DNA of 64,000 nucleotides. Origin: Sphingobium sp. WTD-1 (GTDB lineage Bacteria; Pseudomonadota; Alphaproteobacteria; Sphingomonadales; Sphingomonadaceae). Below, piece by piece: positions 46,052 through 54,577 of this stretch (position 1 is its first letter; each line of letters begins with the position of its first letter). The notes beneath the pieces were generated by a model, which saw only the letters and a list, made by a program, of their open reading frames with translations, was not told the DNA's origin and did not search any database. Where the stretch lies: contig NZ_CP119127.1 in the NCBI RefSeq assembly GCF_030128825.1, positions 3,224,001-3,288,000 of the forward strand, in the 5' to 3' direction. The position numbers were made by a program, and so were the translations under genes.

Positions 46052-47134
46052 TCATATCAGGCTGACCCGTCCGCCCGCCTGTCGCTCCAGCCCGCCCGCC
46101 AGTTCCAGTTCCAGCAGCACCGTCTGCACGATGGCGGGCGACAGGCCGGACAGGCGGATGATCTCGTCCGCCGCCACCGCAACCGGCCCCAGCAGCGCGA
46201 TCACCGCCGCGCGATCGGTATCGGCGACATCGCCCGACACCGGCTGGCCGATGAAATCGAAACTGCCCTGCCGCACCATGCGGGGATCAAGCCCGCCGAC
46301 CGCCTCCAAAATGTCGTCGGCATTCTGCACCAATGTCGCGCCTTCGCGGATCAGCAGGTTGCAGCCTTGCGCACGCGGATCGAGCGGCGATCCCGGCACC
46401 GCCATCACCTCGCGCCCCGCCTCGGTCGCCAGCCTTGCGGTGATCAGCGACCCGGACTTGGGCGCCGCCTCCACCACAACCGTGCCCAGCGCGAGGCCGG
46501 CGATGATCCGGTTGCGTGCCGGGAAATGCCGGGCGAGCGGCTGGGTGCCGGGCGGATGCTCGGTCACCAGCAGGCCACGTTGTGCCACATCTTCCTGCAA
46601 GGCTGCATTTTCGGGCGGGAAGCCGATGTCGATGCCGCTGGCGATCACGCCGATCGTGCCGCTGTCGATCGACCCGCGATGCGCTTCGGTATCGATGCCG
46701 CGGGCCAGACCGGACACGACCACCGCGCCGCGATCACCCAGTTGCTGCGCCAATATCCGGGCGAAGCGGCAGGCGGCGGCCGAGGCGTTGCGCGCGCCGA
46801 CCATGGCGATGCAGGGCTGCGCCGCGATTGCGGTATCGCCACGCACGATCAACGCCGGCGGCGCGCCCTCCATCTCTGCCAGCAAGGCCGGATAGTCGGG
46901 ATCGCCCATCAGCAGATAGCGGACACCGATCGCGCGGGTGGCGGCAATCTCCCGCTCGATCGCGGCAGCATCGGCCACCCGCGCCTCGCCCCCGCCGCGC
47001 GCGGCAAGCACGGGAATGGCGCGCAGCGCCTCGGCCGCGCTGCCGAAGCGCGCGAGCAACTGGCGGTAGCTGACGGGGCCGATCCGCGGGGATCGGATCA
47101 GGCGGAGACGGTCGAACCGCTCCTGCCCGGTCAC
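46052..47134 (-). CDS. dprA: DNA-processing protein DprA
   Basis: A 360-residue DprA/Smf protein that loads RecA on incoming single-stranded DNA during transformation. An N-terminal SAM-like domain precedes the Rossmann-like core with VGARNASAAACRFARILAQQ, VVSGLARGIDTEAHRGS and IASGIDIGFPPEN, then VVEAAPKSGSLITARLA and VPGSPLDPRAQGCN. A C-terminal winged helix (GPVAVAADEIIRLSGLSPA) completes it. The GTG start overlaps the plsY stop by four bases (GTGA), so it is coupled. Confidence 0.96.
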   Translation of the reverse strand: MTGQERFDRLRLIRSPRIGPVSYRQLLARFGSAAEALRAIPVLAARGGGEARVADAAAIEREIAATRAIGVRYLLMGDPDYPALLAEMEGAPPALIVRGDTAIAAQPCIAMVGARNASAAACRFARILAQQLGDRGAVVVSGLARGIDTEAHRGSIDSGTIGVIASGIDIGFPPENAALQEDVAQRGLLVTEHPPGTQPLARHFPARNRIIAGLALGTVVVEAAPKSGSLITARLATEAGREVMAVPGSPLDPRAQGCNLLIREGATLVQNADDILEAVGGLDPRMVRQGSFDFIGQPVSGDVADTDRAAVIALLGPVAVAADEIIRLSGLSPAIVQTVLLELELAGGLERQAGGRVSLI

Positions 47135-47745
47135 TCGGTGGCGGCTTTCTGCTTGGAGCTGCCGACCTTGGGTTCCTCACCCTTCATCAGCCGGGCGATA
47201 TTGGCGCGGTGCCGCCACAGCACGATCAACGCGAGCGCCAGGCTGACCGGCACCAGATCGATCCGGCCAAAGGCAAACATGGCGATCGGCGCGCTGACCG
47301 CGGCTGCCATGCCGCCGACCGACGACCATTTGGTGCCGAACAGCGCGCCCAGCCACACGACCGCAAAGACGATGCCGGCCGGCCAGTACATGGCCGTCAC
47401 CACGCCCATCATCGTCGCCACGCCCTTGCCGCCGGCAAAGCGCAGCCAGACGGGGTAGCAATGGCCGATGAACGCCATGGCGCCCGCCATCGGCCCGCCA
47501 CCATCCACCAGCGCCGCGCCGATCAGCACCGCCGCCGCCCCCTTGAGCAGGTCGAGCAGCAGGGTCGCCGCCGCCAGCCCCTTGCGGCCCGTGCGCAGCA
47601 CATTGGTCGCGCCGATATTGCCCGACCCGATCTGGCGCAGGTCGCCCGCGCCGGTAAAGCGCGTCAGCAGCAGGCCAAAGGGGATCGAACCGAGCAGATA
47701 GCCCAGCACCAGGACAAAAGCGGGAAGCAGCCAGGGAGGTGTCAT
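47131..47745 (-). CDS. plsY: Glycerol-3-phosphate acyltransferase PlsY
   Basis: A 204-residue membrane acyltransferase that uses acyl-phosphate to acylate glycerol-3-phosphate, the first step of phospholipid synthesis with PlsX. Motifs are GSIPFGLLLTR, GSGNIGATNVLRTGRKG and FAGGKGVATMMGV. Five membrane helices are predicted. plsX is not in the window. The ATG at 47745 lacks a strong ribosome-binding site. Two long dyads and the maa terminator lie just upstream. Confidence 0.95.
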   Translation of the reverse strand: MTPPWLLPAFVLVLGYLLGSIPFGLLLTRFTGAGDLRQIGSGNIGATNVLRTGRKGLAAATLLLDLLKGAAAVLIGAALVDGGGPMAGAMAFIGHCYPVWLRFAGGKGVATMMGVVTAMYWPAGIVFAVVWLGALFGTKWSSVGGMAAAVSAPIAMFAFGRIDLVPVSLALALIVLWRHRANIARLMKGEEPKVGSSKQKAATE

Positions 47746-47761
47746 GAAATTCGCCGATAAA

Positions 47762-47859
47762 GCGTTTTCGAAGCAGCTGGAACAGCAGCTGACTCGGAAA
47801 ACGCGAAAATCAAAAGATCAGAACAGAACTGCCGATGCAATCGGCGGGCCTGTTCTGAT
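47762..47859. terminator. Two consecutive long dyads between maa and plsY
   Basis: Dyad 1: GCGTTTTC (47762-47769) with GAAAACGC (47797-47804), containing two CAGCTG blocks. Dyad 2: ATCAGAACAG (47817-47826) with CTGTTCTGAT (47850-47859), containing GCCGAT/ATCGGC. Read on the minus strand, dyad 2 is followed by CTTTTGATTTT, which suits an intrinsic terminator for maa. Confidence 0.65.
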
Positions 47860-47912
47860 TGTTGCGCGCGACCATAGCGAGACAGGCGCGGGGAGCAATG
47901 GGCAGTATCGGT

Positions 47913-48455
47913 TTACCGCACCCGCGCGGGATTGCCGACCACGGTTGCGCCGGCCGGCACATCGCGCGTTACCACGCTGCCCGCACCGATCAGCGCATCA
48001 TCGCCGATCGTCACACCGGGCAGGATGATCGCGCCGCCACCGATCCACACATTGCGGCCGATAGTGATCGGCACGCCCCATTCGATGCCGGTCGCGCGCT
48101 CGGCCGGATCGCGCGGATGGTCGGCGGTCAATATCTGCACCCCGGTGCCGATCTGCGTGCCATCGCCGATCGTCACCGGCACGACGTCCAGGATCACGCA
48201 GTTGAAGTTCAGGAACACGCCCGCGCCCAGGAAGATGTTGAAGCCATAGTCGCAGTGGAAGGGCGGCCGGATCGTCGATCCAGCTCCCAGCGCGCCCAGC
48301 CGCTCGCGCAGCAGTTCCTCGCGCTCAGGCGGCAGGGTCGCGTTGAAACGCTGCATCCATGCCGCCGCCGCCAACTGATCCGCGATGATTTCCGGGTCGC
48401 TCGCATGATAGGGCTCACCCGCGATCATCTTCTGCTTCATGCTGGGCTGCGTCAT
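47913..48455 (-). CDS. maa: Sugar O-acetyltransferase (Maa/NodL/LacA type)
   Basis: A 180-residue left-handed beta-helix acetyltransferase. The N-terminal Mac domain begins MKQKMIAGEPYHASDPE. Hexapeptide repeats run through FHCDYGFNIFLGAGVFLNFN, ILTADHPRD (catalytic His), VWIGGGAIILPGVTIG and LIGAGSVVTRDVPAGATVVGNPARV. It transfers acetyl from acetyl-CoA to maltose/glucose-type sugars. AGGAG precedes the ATG at 48455; the open frame upstream runs antisense to murI and is rejected. It is divergent from murI. Sugar specificity is not set by sequence. Confidence 0.92.
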   Translation of the reverse strand: MTQPSMKQKMIAGEPYHASDPEIIADQLAAAAWMQRFNATLPPEREELLRERLGALGAGSTIRPPFHCDYGFNIFLGAGVFLNFNCVILDVVPVTIGDGTQIGTGVQILTADHPRDPAERATGIEWGVPITIGRNVWIGGGAIILPGVTIGDDALIGAGSVVTRDVPAGATVVGNPARVR

Positions 48456-48554
48456 CCTGTTCTCCTTTGATCGGCCCGCGAGGTGGCAGCGACCGGCCCG
48501 ATTTGCAAGCACCAGGCGTTGACACTCCCGCCCCATGCCGCGACACAGGCGCGC

Positions 48555-49358
48555 ATGACGGTCGCACCAGACGCTCCCATCCTTTTCTTCGATTCCGGCG
48601 TGGGGGGCCTGTCCATCCTCGCCCCGGCCCGCGCCGCCTTGCCAAACGCCCCTGTGGTCTATGCCGCGGACAGCGCCGGCTTCCCCTATGGCACCAAGAG
48701 CGAGGCGGAGATTGCCGCGCGCGTGCCTGCCCTGCTCGGTCGGCTGGTGGAGCGCTATCGCCCGCGCCTCGCCGTCATCGCTTGCAACACCGCCTCGACC
48801 ATCGCCCTTCCGCATGTTCGCGCCGCGCTCGACATTCCGGTGGTCGGCACCGTCCCGGCGATCAAACCGGCGGCGCTATTGTCCAAAAGCCGGGTGTTCG
48901 GCGTGCTGGGCACCAATGCCACCGTGCGCCAGCCCTATGTCGACCGGCTTGCCGCTGAACATGGCGCCGACTGCACGGTGCTGCGCCATGGCAGCGCCGC
49001 GCTGGTGCAACTGGCCGAGGCGAAGCTGCGCGGCGAAACGCTCGATCCCACTATCGCCCGCGATGCGCTGGCGGGCCTCCTCGACCAGCCTGGCGGCGAC
49101 CGGATGGACATGGTCGTCCTCGCCTGCACCCATTTCCCGCTGGTAGAACAGGAACTTGCTGCCACCGCGCCGCATCCTATGGGCTTCGTCCATGGCGGCG
49201 AAGGGATCGCCCGGCGCATCGCCTTCCTGACCGATGGCCAGCCCTGGCCGGACGCGCCCTCGCCCGGCATCGCCGTCTTCACCCGCGTCGATGACAGGGT
49301 CGAAGCGCTGCGCGATGCGCTGGCCGGCTATGGCCTCGATCGCATCGACGCGCTCTGA
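48555..49358 (+). CDS. murI: Glutamate racemase
   Basis: A 267-residue cofactor-independent racemase supplying D-glutamate to peptidoglycan. The two catalytic Cys are Cys77 (IACNTAST) and Cys191 (LACTHFPLV). FFDSGVGGLSIL and FPYGTKSEAEI are conserved. The ATG at 48555 is used; the in-frame extension to 48483 overlaps the maa promoter region. Monocistronic, followed by 180 bases without features before hemA. Confidence 0.95.
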   Translation: MTVAPDAPILFFDSGVGGLSILAPARAALPNAPVVYAADSAGFPYGTKSEAEIAARVPALLGRLVERYRPRLAVIACNTASTIALPHVRAALDIPVVGTVPAIKPAALLSKSRVFGVLGTNATVRQPYVDRLAAEHGADCTVLRHGSAALVQLAEAKLRGETLDPTIARDALAGLLDQPGGDRMDMVVLACTHFPLVEQELAATAPHPMGFVHGGEGIARRIAFLTDGQPWPDAPSPGIAVFTRVDDRVEALRDALAGYGLDRIDAL

Positions 49359-49540
49359 CCCCAGGGGTAGGCCATTTGTCCAATGGCAAAGCGTTTCGAT
49401 CACACTGATAGGGAATCTGCGTATCGTTGCGAGCGGTTATCGCTGGCAATGGCAGACGCGCGCAGGTAAATGCACTCCTCAGGCAGAGGATGGCGCGACC
49501 ATAGAAGAACCGGCGCGCGAGCAACGGGAAGAACGGCGTA

Positions 49541-50767
49541 GTGAATTACAAGCATATCTTTTCGCAGGCGATCGACCGGCTCCACAGCGAGGGCCGCTAC
49601 CGCGTGTTCATCGACATCCTGCGCAACAAGGGCGCCTTCCCCAACGCCCGCTGCTTCCACGGCCATAACGGCCCGAAGCCGATCACCGTCTGGTGCTCGA
49701 ACGATTATCTCGCCATGGGCCAACATCCCAAGGTTGTCGCCGCCATGGAGGAAGCGCTCCATGATGTCGGCGCCGGATCGGGCGGCACCCGCAATATCGG
49801 CGGTAACACCCATTATCATGTTGATCTGGAGGCGGAACTCGCCGACCTGCATGGCAAGGAATCAGCCCTGCTCTTCACCTCGGGCTATGTCTCGAACGAA
49901 GCGACGCTTTCGACCCTCGCCAAGATCCTGCCGGGCTGCATCATCTTTTCGGACGAGCTGAACCATGCCTCGATGATCGCGGGCATCCGCAATTCGGGCT
50001 GCGAAAAGCGCGTCTTCCGTCACAATGATCTCGATCATCTGCGCGAACTTCTCGCCGCCGAAGATCCCGAGGCGCCCAAGCTGATCGCCTTCGAAAGCGT
50101 CTATTCGATGGACGGCGACGTCGCGCCGATCGCGGAAATCTGCGACCTGGCCGACGAGTTCAACGCGCTCACCTATCTCGACGAAGTCCATGCCGTGGGC
50201 ATGTATGGCGCACGCGGCGGTGGCATTTCGGAGCGCGATGATGTCGCCGATCGCCTGACCATCATCGAAGGCACGCTGGGCAAGGCGTTCGGCGTCATGG
50301 GCGGCTATATCGCCGCCGACCAGATGATCGTCGACGTGATCCGCAGCTATGCGCCCGGCTTCATCTTCACCACCTCGCTCTCGCCCGTGCTGGTCGCCGG
50401 CGTGCTGGCGAGCGTGCGGCACCTGAAGGGCTCCAGCGCCGAGCGCGAAGGCCAGCAGGCCTCCGCCGCCAAGCTCAAGCAACTGATGCGCGACGCAGGC
50501 CTGCCGGTGATGAACTCGGTCACCCATATCGTGCCGCTGATGGTGGGCGATCCGGTCAAGGCCAAGCGGATCAGCGATATCCTGCTCGCCGAATATGGCG
50601 CCTATGTGCAGCCGATCAACTATCCTACCGTGCCGCGCGGCACCGAACGGCTGCGCTTCACCCCCGGCCCGGCCCATAATGAAGAGATGATGCGCGACCT
50701 GGTGTCGGCGCTGGTCGAGATCTGGGATCGGCTGGAACTGGAACTGCTCGAGCGCCAGGCGGCCTGA
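49541..50767 (+). CDS. hemA: 5-aminolevulinate synthase
   Basis: A 408-residue PLP enzyme of the alpha-oxoamine synthase family that condenses succinyl-CoA and glycine, the first step of Shemin-type haem synthesis. PLP Lys248 is in [14 protein letters not shown]. The glycine-rich [26 protein letters not shown] and [11 protein letters not shown] segments match ALAS rather than BioF or KBL. The start is GTG at 49541 ([12 protein letters not shown]), after GGGAAGAA. The succinyl-CoA it uses is the product of the nearby mcm route. A clear terminator follows. Confidence 0.97.
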   Translation: MNYKHIFSQAIDRLHSEGRYRVFIDILRNKGAFPNARCFHGHNGPKPITVWCSNDYLAMGQHPKVVAAMEEALHDVGAGSGGTRNIGGNTHYHVDLEAELADLHGKESALLFTSGYVSNEATLSTLAKILPGCIIFSDELNHASMIAGIRNSGCEKRVFRHNDLDHLRELLAAEDPEAPKLIAFESVYSMDGDVAPIAEICDLADEFNALTYLDEVHAVGMYGARGGGISERDDVADRLTIIEGTLGKAFGVMGGYIAADQMIVDVIRSYAPGFIFTTSLSPVLVAGVLASVRHLKGSSAEREGQQASAAKLKQLMRDAGLPVMNSVTHIVPLMVGDPVKAKRISDILLAEYGAYVQPINYPTVPRGTERLRFTPGPAHNEEMMRDLVSALVEIWDRLELELLERQAA

Positions 50768-50794
50768 CGGTCCCGACAGGCCACTTACCTCTTC

Positions 50795-50833
50795 AAAGGC
50801 CCAGGGCAGGACAGCGTGTCTGCCTGGGCCTTT
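50795..50833 (+). terminator. Intrinsic terminator after hemA
   Basis: AAAGGCCCAGGGCAG and CTGCCTGGGCCTTT pair, with one bulged G, around GACAGCGTGT, 28 bases after the hemA stop. A short T-run closes it. Confidence 0.85.
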
Positions 50834-50902
50834 CGGGCGCGAATATGTTATAGCGGCGGCGCGAACGCGCCGGAGTCGCGCGTCCTGCGAGAGGAGCGCA
50901 CC

Positions 50903-51964
50903 ATGTCCGCACCGATCGACGAAGCCAAATTGCACGCTTTCACGAGCAAAATGCTCGGGGATCTTGGCGGCGCGATGAGCGTGCCGACCGTGCGTATCGG
51001 GGTAAGGCTCGGCCTTTTCGATATATTGGCGAACGGGCCAGCATCCGCGGCCGAACTGGCGGCGCGCGCCGGCAATCTGCACGAGCGCTACATCCGCGAA
51101 TGGGCCTATGCCCAGGCAGCAAATGGCTATGTCGATTTCGACCCGGCGACGCAGCAATTCAGCATGTCGCCCGAACAGGCGATGGTCTTCCACTATGTCG
51201 ACAGCCCGGTCTATCTGGTCGCGGCTTTCGAGATGGTAGCCGCGATGATCGAGGCGGAATCCAAGGTGGAAGAATGTTTCCGAAACGGTAGCGGCGTGCG
51301 CTGGGGTGATCATGCCGGCTCCCTCTTCTGCGCGACTGGTGCCTTCTTCCGCCCCGGCTATGTCAATAATATCGTCCAATATTGGATCCCCGCCCTGCAA
51401 GGCGTGGAAGCGAAATTGCGCGTGGGTGCCAAGGTGGCCGATGTCGGATGTGGCGTGGGCTTTTCGACCCTGCTGATGGCGCAGGCCTATCCGGAGAGTC
51501 GTTTCATCGGCTATGATTTCCATGCGCCATCGATCGAGGAAGCGCGGCGCCATGCCGCAGCCCATGGGCTGGCGGACAGTGTTCAGTTCGAGGTTGCCAC
51601 GGCAAAGGACGTGCCTGACAGCGACTTCGATCTGGTGACCATGTATGATTGCCTGCATGACATGGGCGATCCGCGCGGCTGCGCGAGCCATATGCGGCGG
51701 ATATTGGCCGCCGGTGGCAGCTGGATGATCGTGGAGCCAGCGGCCGGCAATCGCCCGCAGGACAATTTCAATCCGGTCGGCCGGCTCTATTACAATGCCT
51801 CCACCATGATCTGCGTCCCGACCTCGCTGGATCAGGAGGTCGGCGAGGGCCTGGGCGCCCAGGCAGGCGAAGCCCGACTGACGGAGGTTATCCGCAGCGG
51901 CGGGTTTGCAAATGTGCGTCGCGCTGCCGATGGGCCATTCAATATGGTGCTGGAAGCTTGGTAG
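50903..51964 (+). CDS. Class I SAM-dependent methyltransferase with N-terminal winged helix
   Basis: A 353-residue protein. An N-terminal winged-helix dimerisation-like domain (residues 15-95, VRIGVRLGLFDILANGPASA) precedes a Rossmann methyltransferase domain with motif I VADVGCGVGFSTLL, motif II FIGYDFHAP, and VTMYDCLHDMGDPRG in the motif IV region. The combination resembles Rv2258c-like and O-methyltransferase-like enzymes. GAGGAG precedes the ATG at 50903. The substrate is unknown. It is convergent with btaB, its stop lying 10 bases from btaB's stop; no link to lipid synthesis is claimed. Confidence 0.88.
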   Translation: MSAPIDEAKLHAFTSKMLGDLGGAMSVPTVRIGVRLGLFDILANGPASAAELAARAGNLHERYIREWAYAQAANGYVDFDPATQQFSMSPEQAMVFHYVDSPVYLVAAFEMVAAMIEAESKVEECFRNGSGVRWGDHAGSLFCATGAFFRPGYVNNIVQYWIPALQGVEAKLRVGAKVADVGCGVGFSTLLMAQAYPESRFIGYDFHAPSIEEARRHAAAHGLADSVQFEVATAKDVPDSDFDLVTMYDCLHDMGDPRGCASHMRRILAAGGSWMIVEPAAGNRPQDNFNPVGRLYYNASTMICVPTSLDQEVGEGLGAQAGEARLTEVIRSGGFANVRRAADGPFNMVLEAW

Positions 51965-51973
51965 CCCGCTCAC

Positions 51974-52618
51974 TCAGACCCGGATCAGCCCGCCCCTGAC
52001 CGCATAGCCACGATAGAGCGTCCGGACATGGGGGAAGCCGCCCATATCCTGCGCCAGTCGGTTGATCGCGCCATTGAGTTCGCGCCGGGGCGAGACGTGG
52101 AAACGGGCCAGCCAGCCGAACAGCGCCCGTTTCCAGAGCGCTGGCAGGTCGTCCTGCTGGCCGAAATCGACGACCTCCAGCTTGCCGCCGGGCGCCACGC
52201 AGCGTGCCGCCTGGACCAGCGCCATTTCCCATTCGGGGATCATCGACAGCGCATAGCTGATGAACACCCGCTCGAAGCTCGCCCGGCTGAACAGCGCCTG
52301 CGGATCGAAACCGCAGGCGTCGCCCTGCGCCAGCGTCACGCGATCCGCCATGCCTGCTTTCGCGACCGAAGCTCGCGCCGTATCCAGCATCGCGTCGCTG
52401 ATATCGACGCCATAGAGCCGCGCCTTGGGCCAGGCTTTGCCGACCGCGATCAGGTTGCGGCCGGTGCCGCAGCCAATCTCCAGCACCGCGCCGCCGGCGG
52501 GCGGATCGAGATCAGCGATCAACCCGTCGCGGCCCAGCAGATAATATTTGCGGGTCAGGTCATAAATGTGCCGCTGGTAGCGATAGACCCCGTCCATCAG
52601 CTGCCCATGGCCGCTCAT
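51974..52618 (-). CDS. btaB: Betaine lipid N-methyltransferase BtaB-like
   Basis: A 214-residue SAM methyltransferase that would convert diacylglyceryl-homoserine to the betaine lipid DGTS by three N-methylations. Motif I is VLEIGCGTGRNLIAV. The N-terminus YRYQRHIYDLTRKYYLLGRD and late PELNGAIN-like ARFHVSPRRELNGAINRL are characteristic of BtaB. Its ATG overlaps the btaA stop by four bases (ATGA), which supports the pair. Membrane-surface action on lipid is expected; no membrane helix is seen. Confidence 0.9.
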   Translation of the reverse strand: MSGHGQLMDGVYRYQRHIYDLTRKYYLLGRDGLIADLDPPAGGAVLEIGCGTGRNLIAVGKAWPKARLYGVDISDAMLDTARASVAKAGMADRVTLAQGDACGFDPQALFSRASFERVFISYALSMIPEWEMALVQAARCVAPGGKLEVVDFGQQDDLPALWKRALFGWLARFHVSPRRELNGAINRLAQDMGGFPHVRTLYRGYAVRGGLIRV

Positions 52619-53838
52619 GCGTCGGCGCCCTTCAGCACATAGAGATGCACGCCGCCATAGATGGCCGAGCGATCGCGCGCGGTATAGTCGCGCGAGGCGT
52701 CGGCCCGATAGTCCCAATGGGCCAGCACATCGTCGGCGACCCGGCCGGGCAGGATGCTCGGTTCGCCAGCCGTGCGGAACAGCACGCGGGCGCCCGGCTT
52801 GGCCGTCCGGGTGATCTGCGCCCAGAGCGCGTTCAACTGCTCGTCATCCATCCAGTCCTGCGCATCGAGCAGGATGTAACGGTCGCATGATGCGGCCGGC
52901 TGGCTGGTCAGGAAGTCGGTGAAGTTGATATGCCGGACATCGACCCGTTCGGCCCGGTCGCGCACCGCACGATGATTGGCCGCCTGCAGATAGGGCGGCA
53001 ACGGCCCTTCGCCGCCTGCATAGCCGCGACCGAAAGCCTGCACGGCGAAATAATTGTCTTGGAGGTCGAAGTCGCAGGCCAGTTTCTTCAATCGCGCCTT
53101 CAGCACATTGTCCATCCGGTCGTCGCCGGCCAGCGCCTCGAACTGCGCGGGGGGGATGCCGAGGCCGAACAGCGAGGCGGGCTGGCTGGTCAGCCAGCGG
53201 ACAAAGCCCTTGTCGAAGATCGGTGCCAGTTCGCGCTCGAAGATCGCCAGTTGCTCCTCGCGGCTCTGCGCGTCCAGCATCCGCTTGGGGTTCACGCCAT
53301 GCAGCCGGGCGAGCAGATGGGCTGCGCCGATGAAGCGGCCGAGCAGGCCATGCCTGTATATGCCCCGCGCAAAGCCACCGATGCGACGGCGACCGGTCAT
53401 GTCGCGGCCTTCCCAATAGCGGCGCGTCGCCTCATCCAGGTGCGGCGCGACGATCTCGCGATAGGCGGCAATGTTCGCCTTGTCGTCGGCCCGCGCGAAG
53501 AAGCGATGGAAGGCGGCATGATCGGGCAAGGTCTGCGCCGCCATCAGCTTTAGCCGGTTGAGCGCGATATGGGCGGTGTTGAGGTCGACCGCGGTGATCT
53601 TCGCGGGATCGGCGGTCAGGTAGGAGAGGACATTGCAGCCGCCCGACGCGATCGTCACCACATGGCTGTCGGGCGTGATCGCCAGCGCTTCCATGTCGAC
53701 CGCCGGGTCTTCCCAGATCTGGGCATAGACCAGGCCACGGAAGGCGAAGGTGAAGGCGCGTTCCAGCAGCCCCTGCTTCGACAGATGGCGGTGACGATGC
53801 ACCGCGTTGGTGACTTTCTTGTGGGCCGATGCGGCCAT
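52615..53838 (-). CDS. btaA: Diacylglycerol 3-amino-3-carboxypropyltransferase BtaA-like
   Basis: A 407-residue enzyme that moves the 3-amino-3-carboxypropyl group of SAM to diacylglycerol, giving diacylglyceryl-homoserine. Diagnostic segments are FAFRGLVYAQIWEDPAVDMEA (split below 20), VVTIASGGCNVLSYLT, ITAVDLNTAHIALNRLKL and YILLDAQDWM. The ATG at 53838, with GAGGAG in front, is chosen; the frame is open for another 129 codons upstream, but that part is low-complexity and overlaps a Pho-box-like array. Betaine lipids replace phospholipids when phosphate is scarce in Rhodobacter and Sinorhizobium. Confidence 0.9.
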   Translation of the reverse strand: MAASAHKKVTNAVHRHRHLSKQGLLERAFTFAFRGLVYAQIWEDPAVDMEALAITPDSHVVTIASGGCNVLSYLTADPAKITAVDLNTAHIALNRLKLMAAQTLPDHAAFHRFFARADDKANIAAYREIVAPHLDEATRRYWEGRDMTGRRRIGGFARGIYRHGLLGRFIGAAHLLARLHGVNPKRMLDAQSREEQLAIFERELAPIFDKGFVRWLTSQPASLFGLGIPPAQFEALAGDDRMDNVLKARLKKLACDFDLQDNYFAVQAFGRGYAGGEGPLPPYLQAANHRAVRDRAERVDVRHINFTDFLTSQPAASCDRYILLDAQDWMDDEQLNALWAQITRTAKPGARVLFRTAGEPSILPGRVADDVLAHWDYRADASRDYTARDRSAIYGGVHLYVLKGADA

Positions 53839-53899
53839 GGGCGCACTCCTCGCTGCCGGGTCGTTCGGTCGGCCGATAGGGCAGGCGCGTGTCGTGCGC

Positions 53900-53928
53900 A
53901 TGACCGCTGGGTTACGCCATGATGACGC
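53900..53928 (-). promoter_or_regulatory. Possible triple Pho box upstream of btaA
   Basis: On the minus strand three 7-mers occur at exact 11-base steps: GCGTCAT (53928-53922), GCGTAAC (53917-53911) and CGGTCAT (53906-53900). The Pho box consensus is a direct repeat of CTGTCAT at 11-base spacing. The block lies 62-90 bases before the btaA start codon. Match to consensus is partial. Confidence 0.5.
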
Positions 53929-54308
53929 CCCTTGCGGAACCGGGACCGCCTTTCCCATCTTCTGCATCTGATGGCGCACTGGATCGAACTGCTGGCGGCT
54001 GAACATGCTGCGGACAGTGGCCTTGGCACCGGTCATTCGCTTGTGGTTGCGAATCGCTTCAGCATCATTCTCCAGCATCATTGTCGATGCCGCCGACACA
54101 GCGGAAGCGGGCCTGTTCCCGACGCGGAGAGACGCGCGATTGAAGCCCTTGACGCCGACGCCAAGGCCACAGAGCATGGAGGCATGACGGAATTGACGAA
54201 AGGAGGTTACAGGCCCCAATCTCATGGCGCGGAAGCCACACGCAAGAAGGGGGCGGTGTGAACCAATTGTAAAACGCCCCTGAGAGCATTCGCTAAGTTA
54301 TTGAAGGT
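53929..54308. other. Stretch without a convincing gene
   Basis: About 380 bases between the btaA promoter region and tRNA-Pro. A 25-codon frame on the plus strand at 54184-54261 begins MTELTKGGYRP after GGAGGC; this is the only candidate gene and is weak. The leftward open frame across the stretch looks like non-coding shadow. No repeat is seen. Confidence 0.4.
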
Positions 54309-54385
<77 letters not shown>

Positions 54386-54432
54386 ATGCAGGCGCGCCTT
54401 AGCGGGGGAGCGCGCGCTTCGTCAATCCACCA

Positions 54433-54510
54433 TCAATGAAAGAACAGCCACAAAAGTATGATAATGGGGATCGGCACGCCGATCAGCCACAGCAATATGC
54501 CCTTGCCCAT
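54433..54510 (-). CDS. 25-residue membrane peptide
   Basis: MGKGILLWLIGVPIPIIILL, then WLFFH. It is almost wholly hydrophobic with one Lys at the N-terminus and a central PIP kink. A strong ribosome-binding site (GGAGAGGA, 5 bases) precedes the ATG at 54510. Similar very short MGKGxLLWLLGxPIP-type peptides are known from many proteobacteria and are usually annotated hypothetical. It lies between tRNA-Pro and hutC on the same strand as both. The function is unknown; a membrane-bound regulatory or stress role is possible. Confidence 0.7.
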   Translation of the reverse strand: MGKGILLWLIGVPIPIIILLWLFFH

Positions 54511-54577
54511 CGCAATCCTCTCCTTCTTTCCGTGTGTTGAATAAACGCAGAAGGTCCAGAGAGGTTGCGTGTACGGG

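Noticed and set aside
48456..48815. N-terminal extension of Maa running into murI
   Set aside because: It is antisense to murI and the conserved Mac domain begins at MKQKMIAGEPY.
50903..51964. Third betaine-lipid gene (extra methyltransferase beside btaAB)
   Set aside because: It is convergent, has its own terminator context and a winged-helix methyltransferase architecture unrelated to BtaB.
53839..54225. 129-codon N-terminal extension of BtaA
   Set aside because: It has no similarity pattern, lies over the phased repeats, and the ATG at 53838 has a strong GAGGAG site.
54184..54261. 25-codon rightward gene MTELTKGGYRP before tRNA-Pro
   Set aside because: Only a weak ribosome-binding site supports it; no hydrophobic or domain pattern is visible. 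Mentioned in the intergenic entry but not called.
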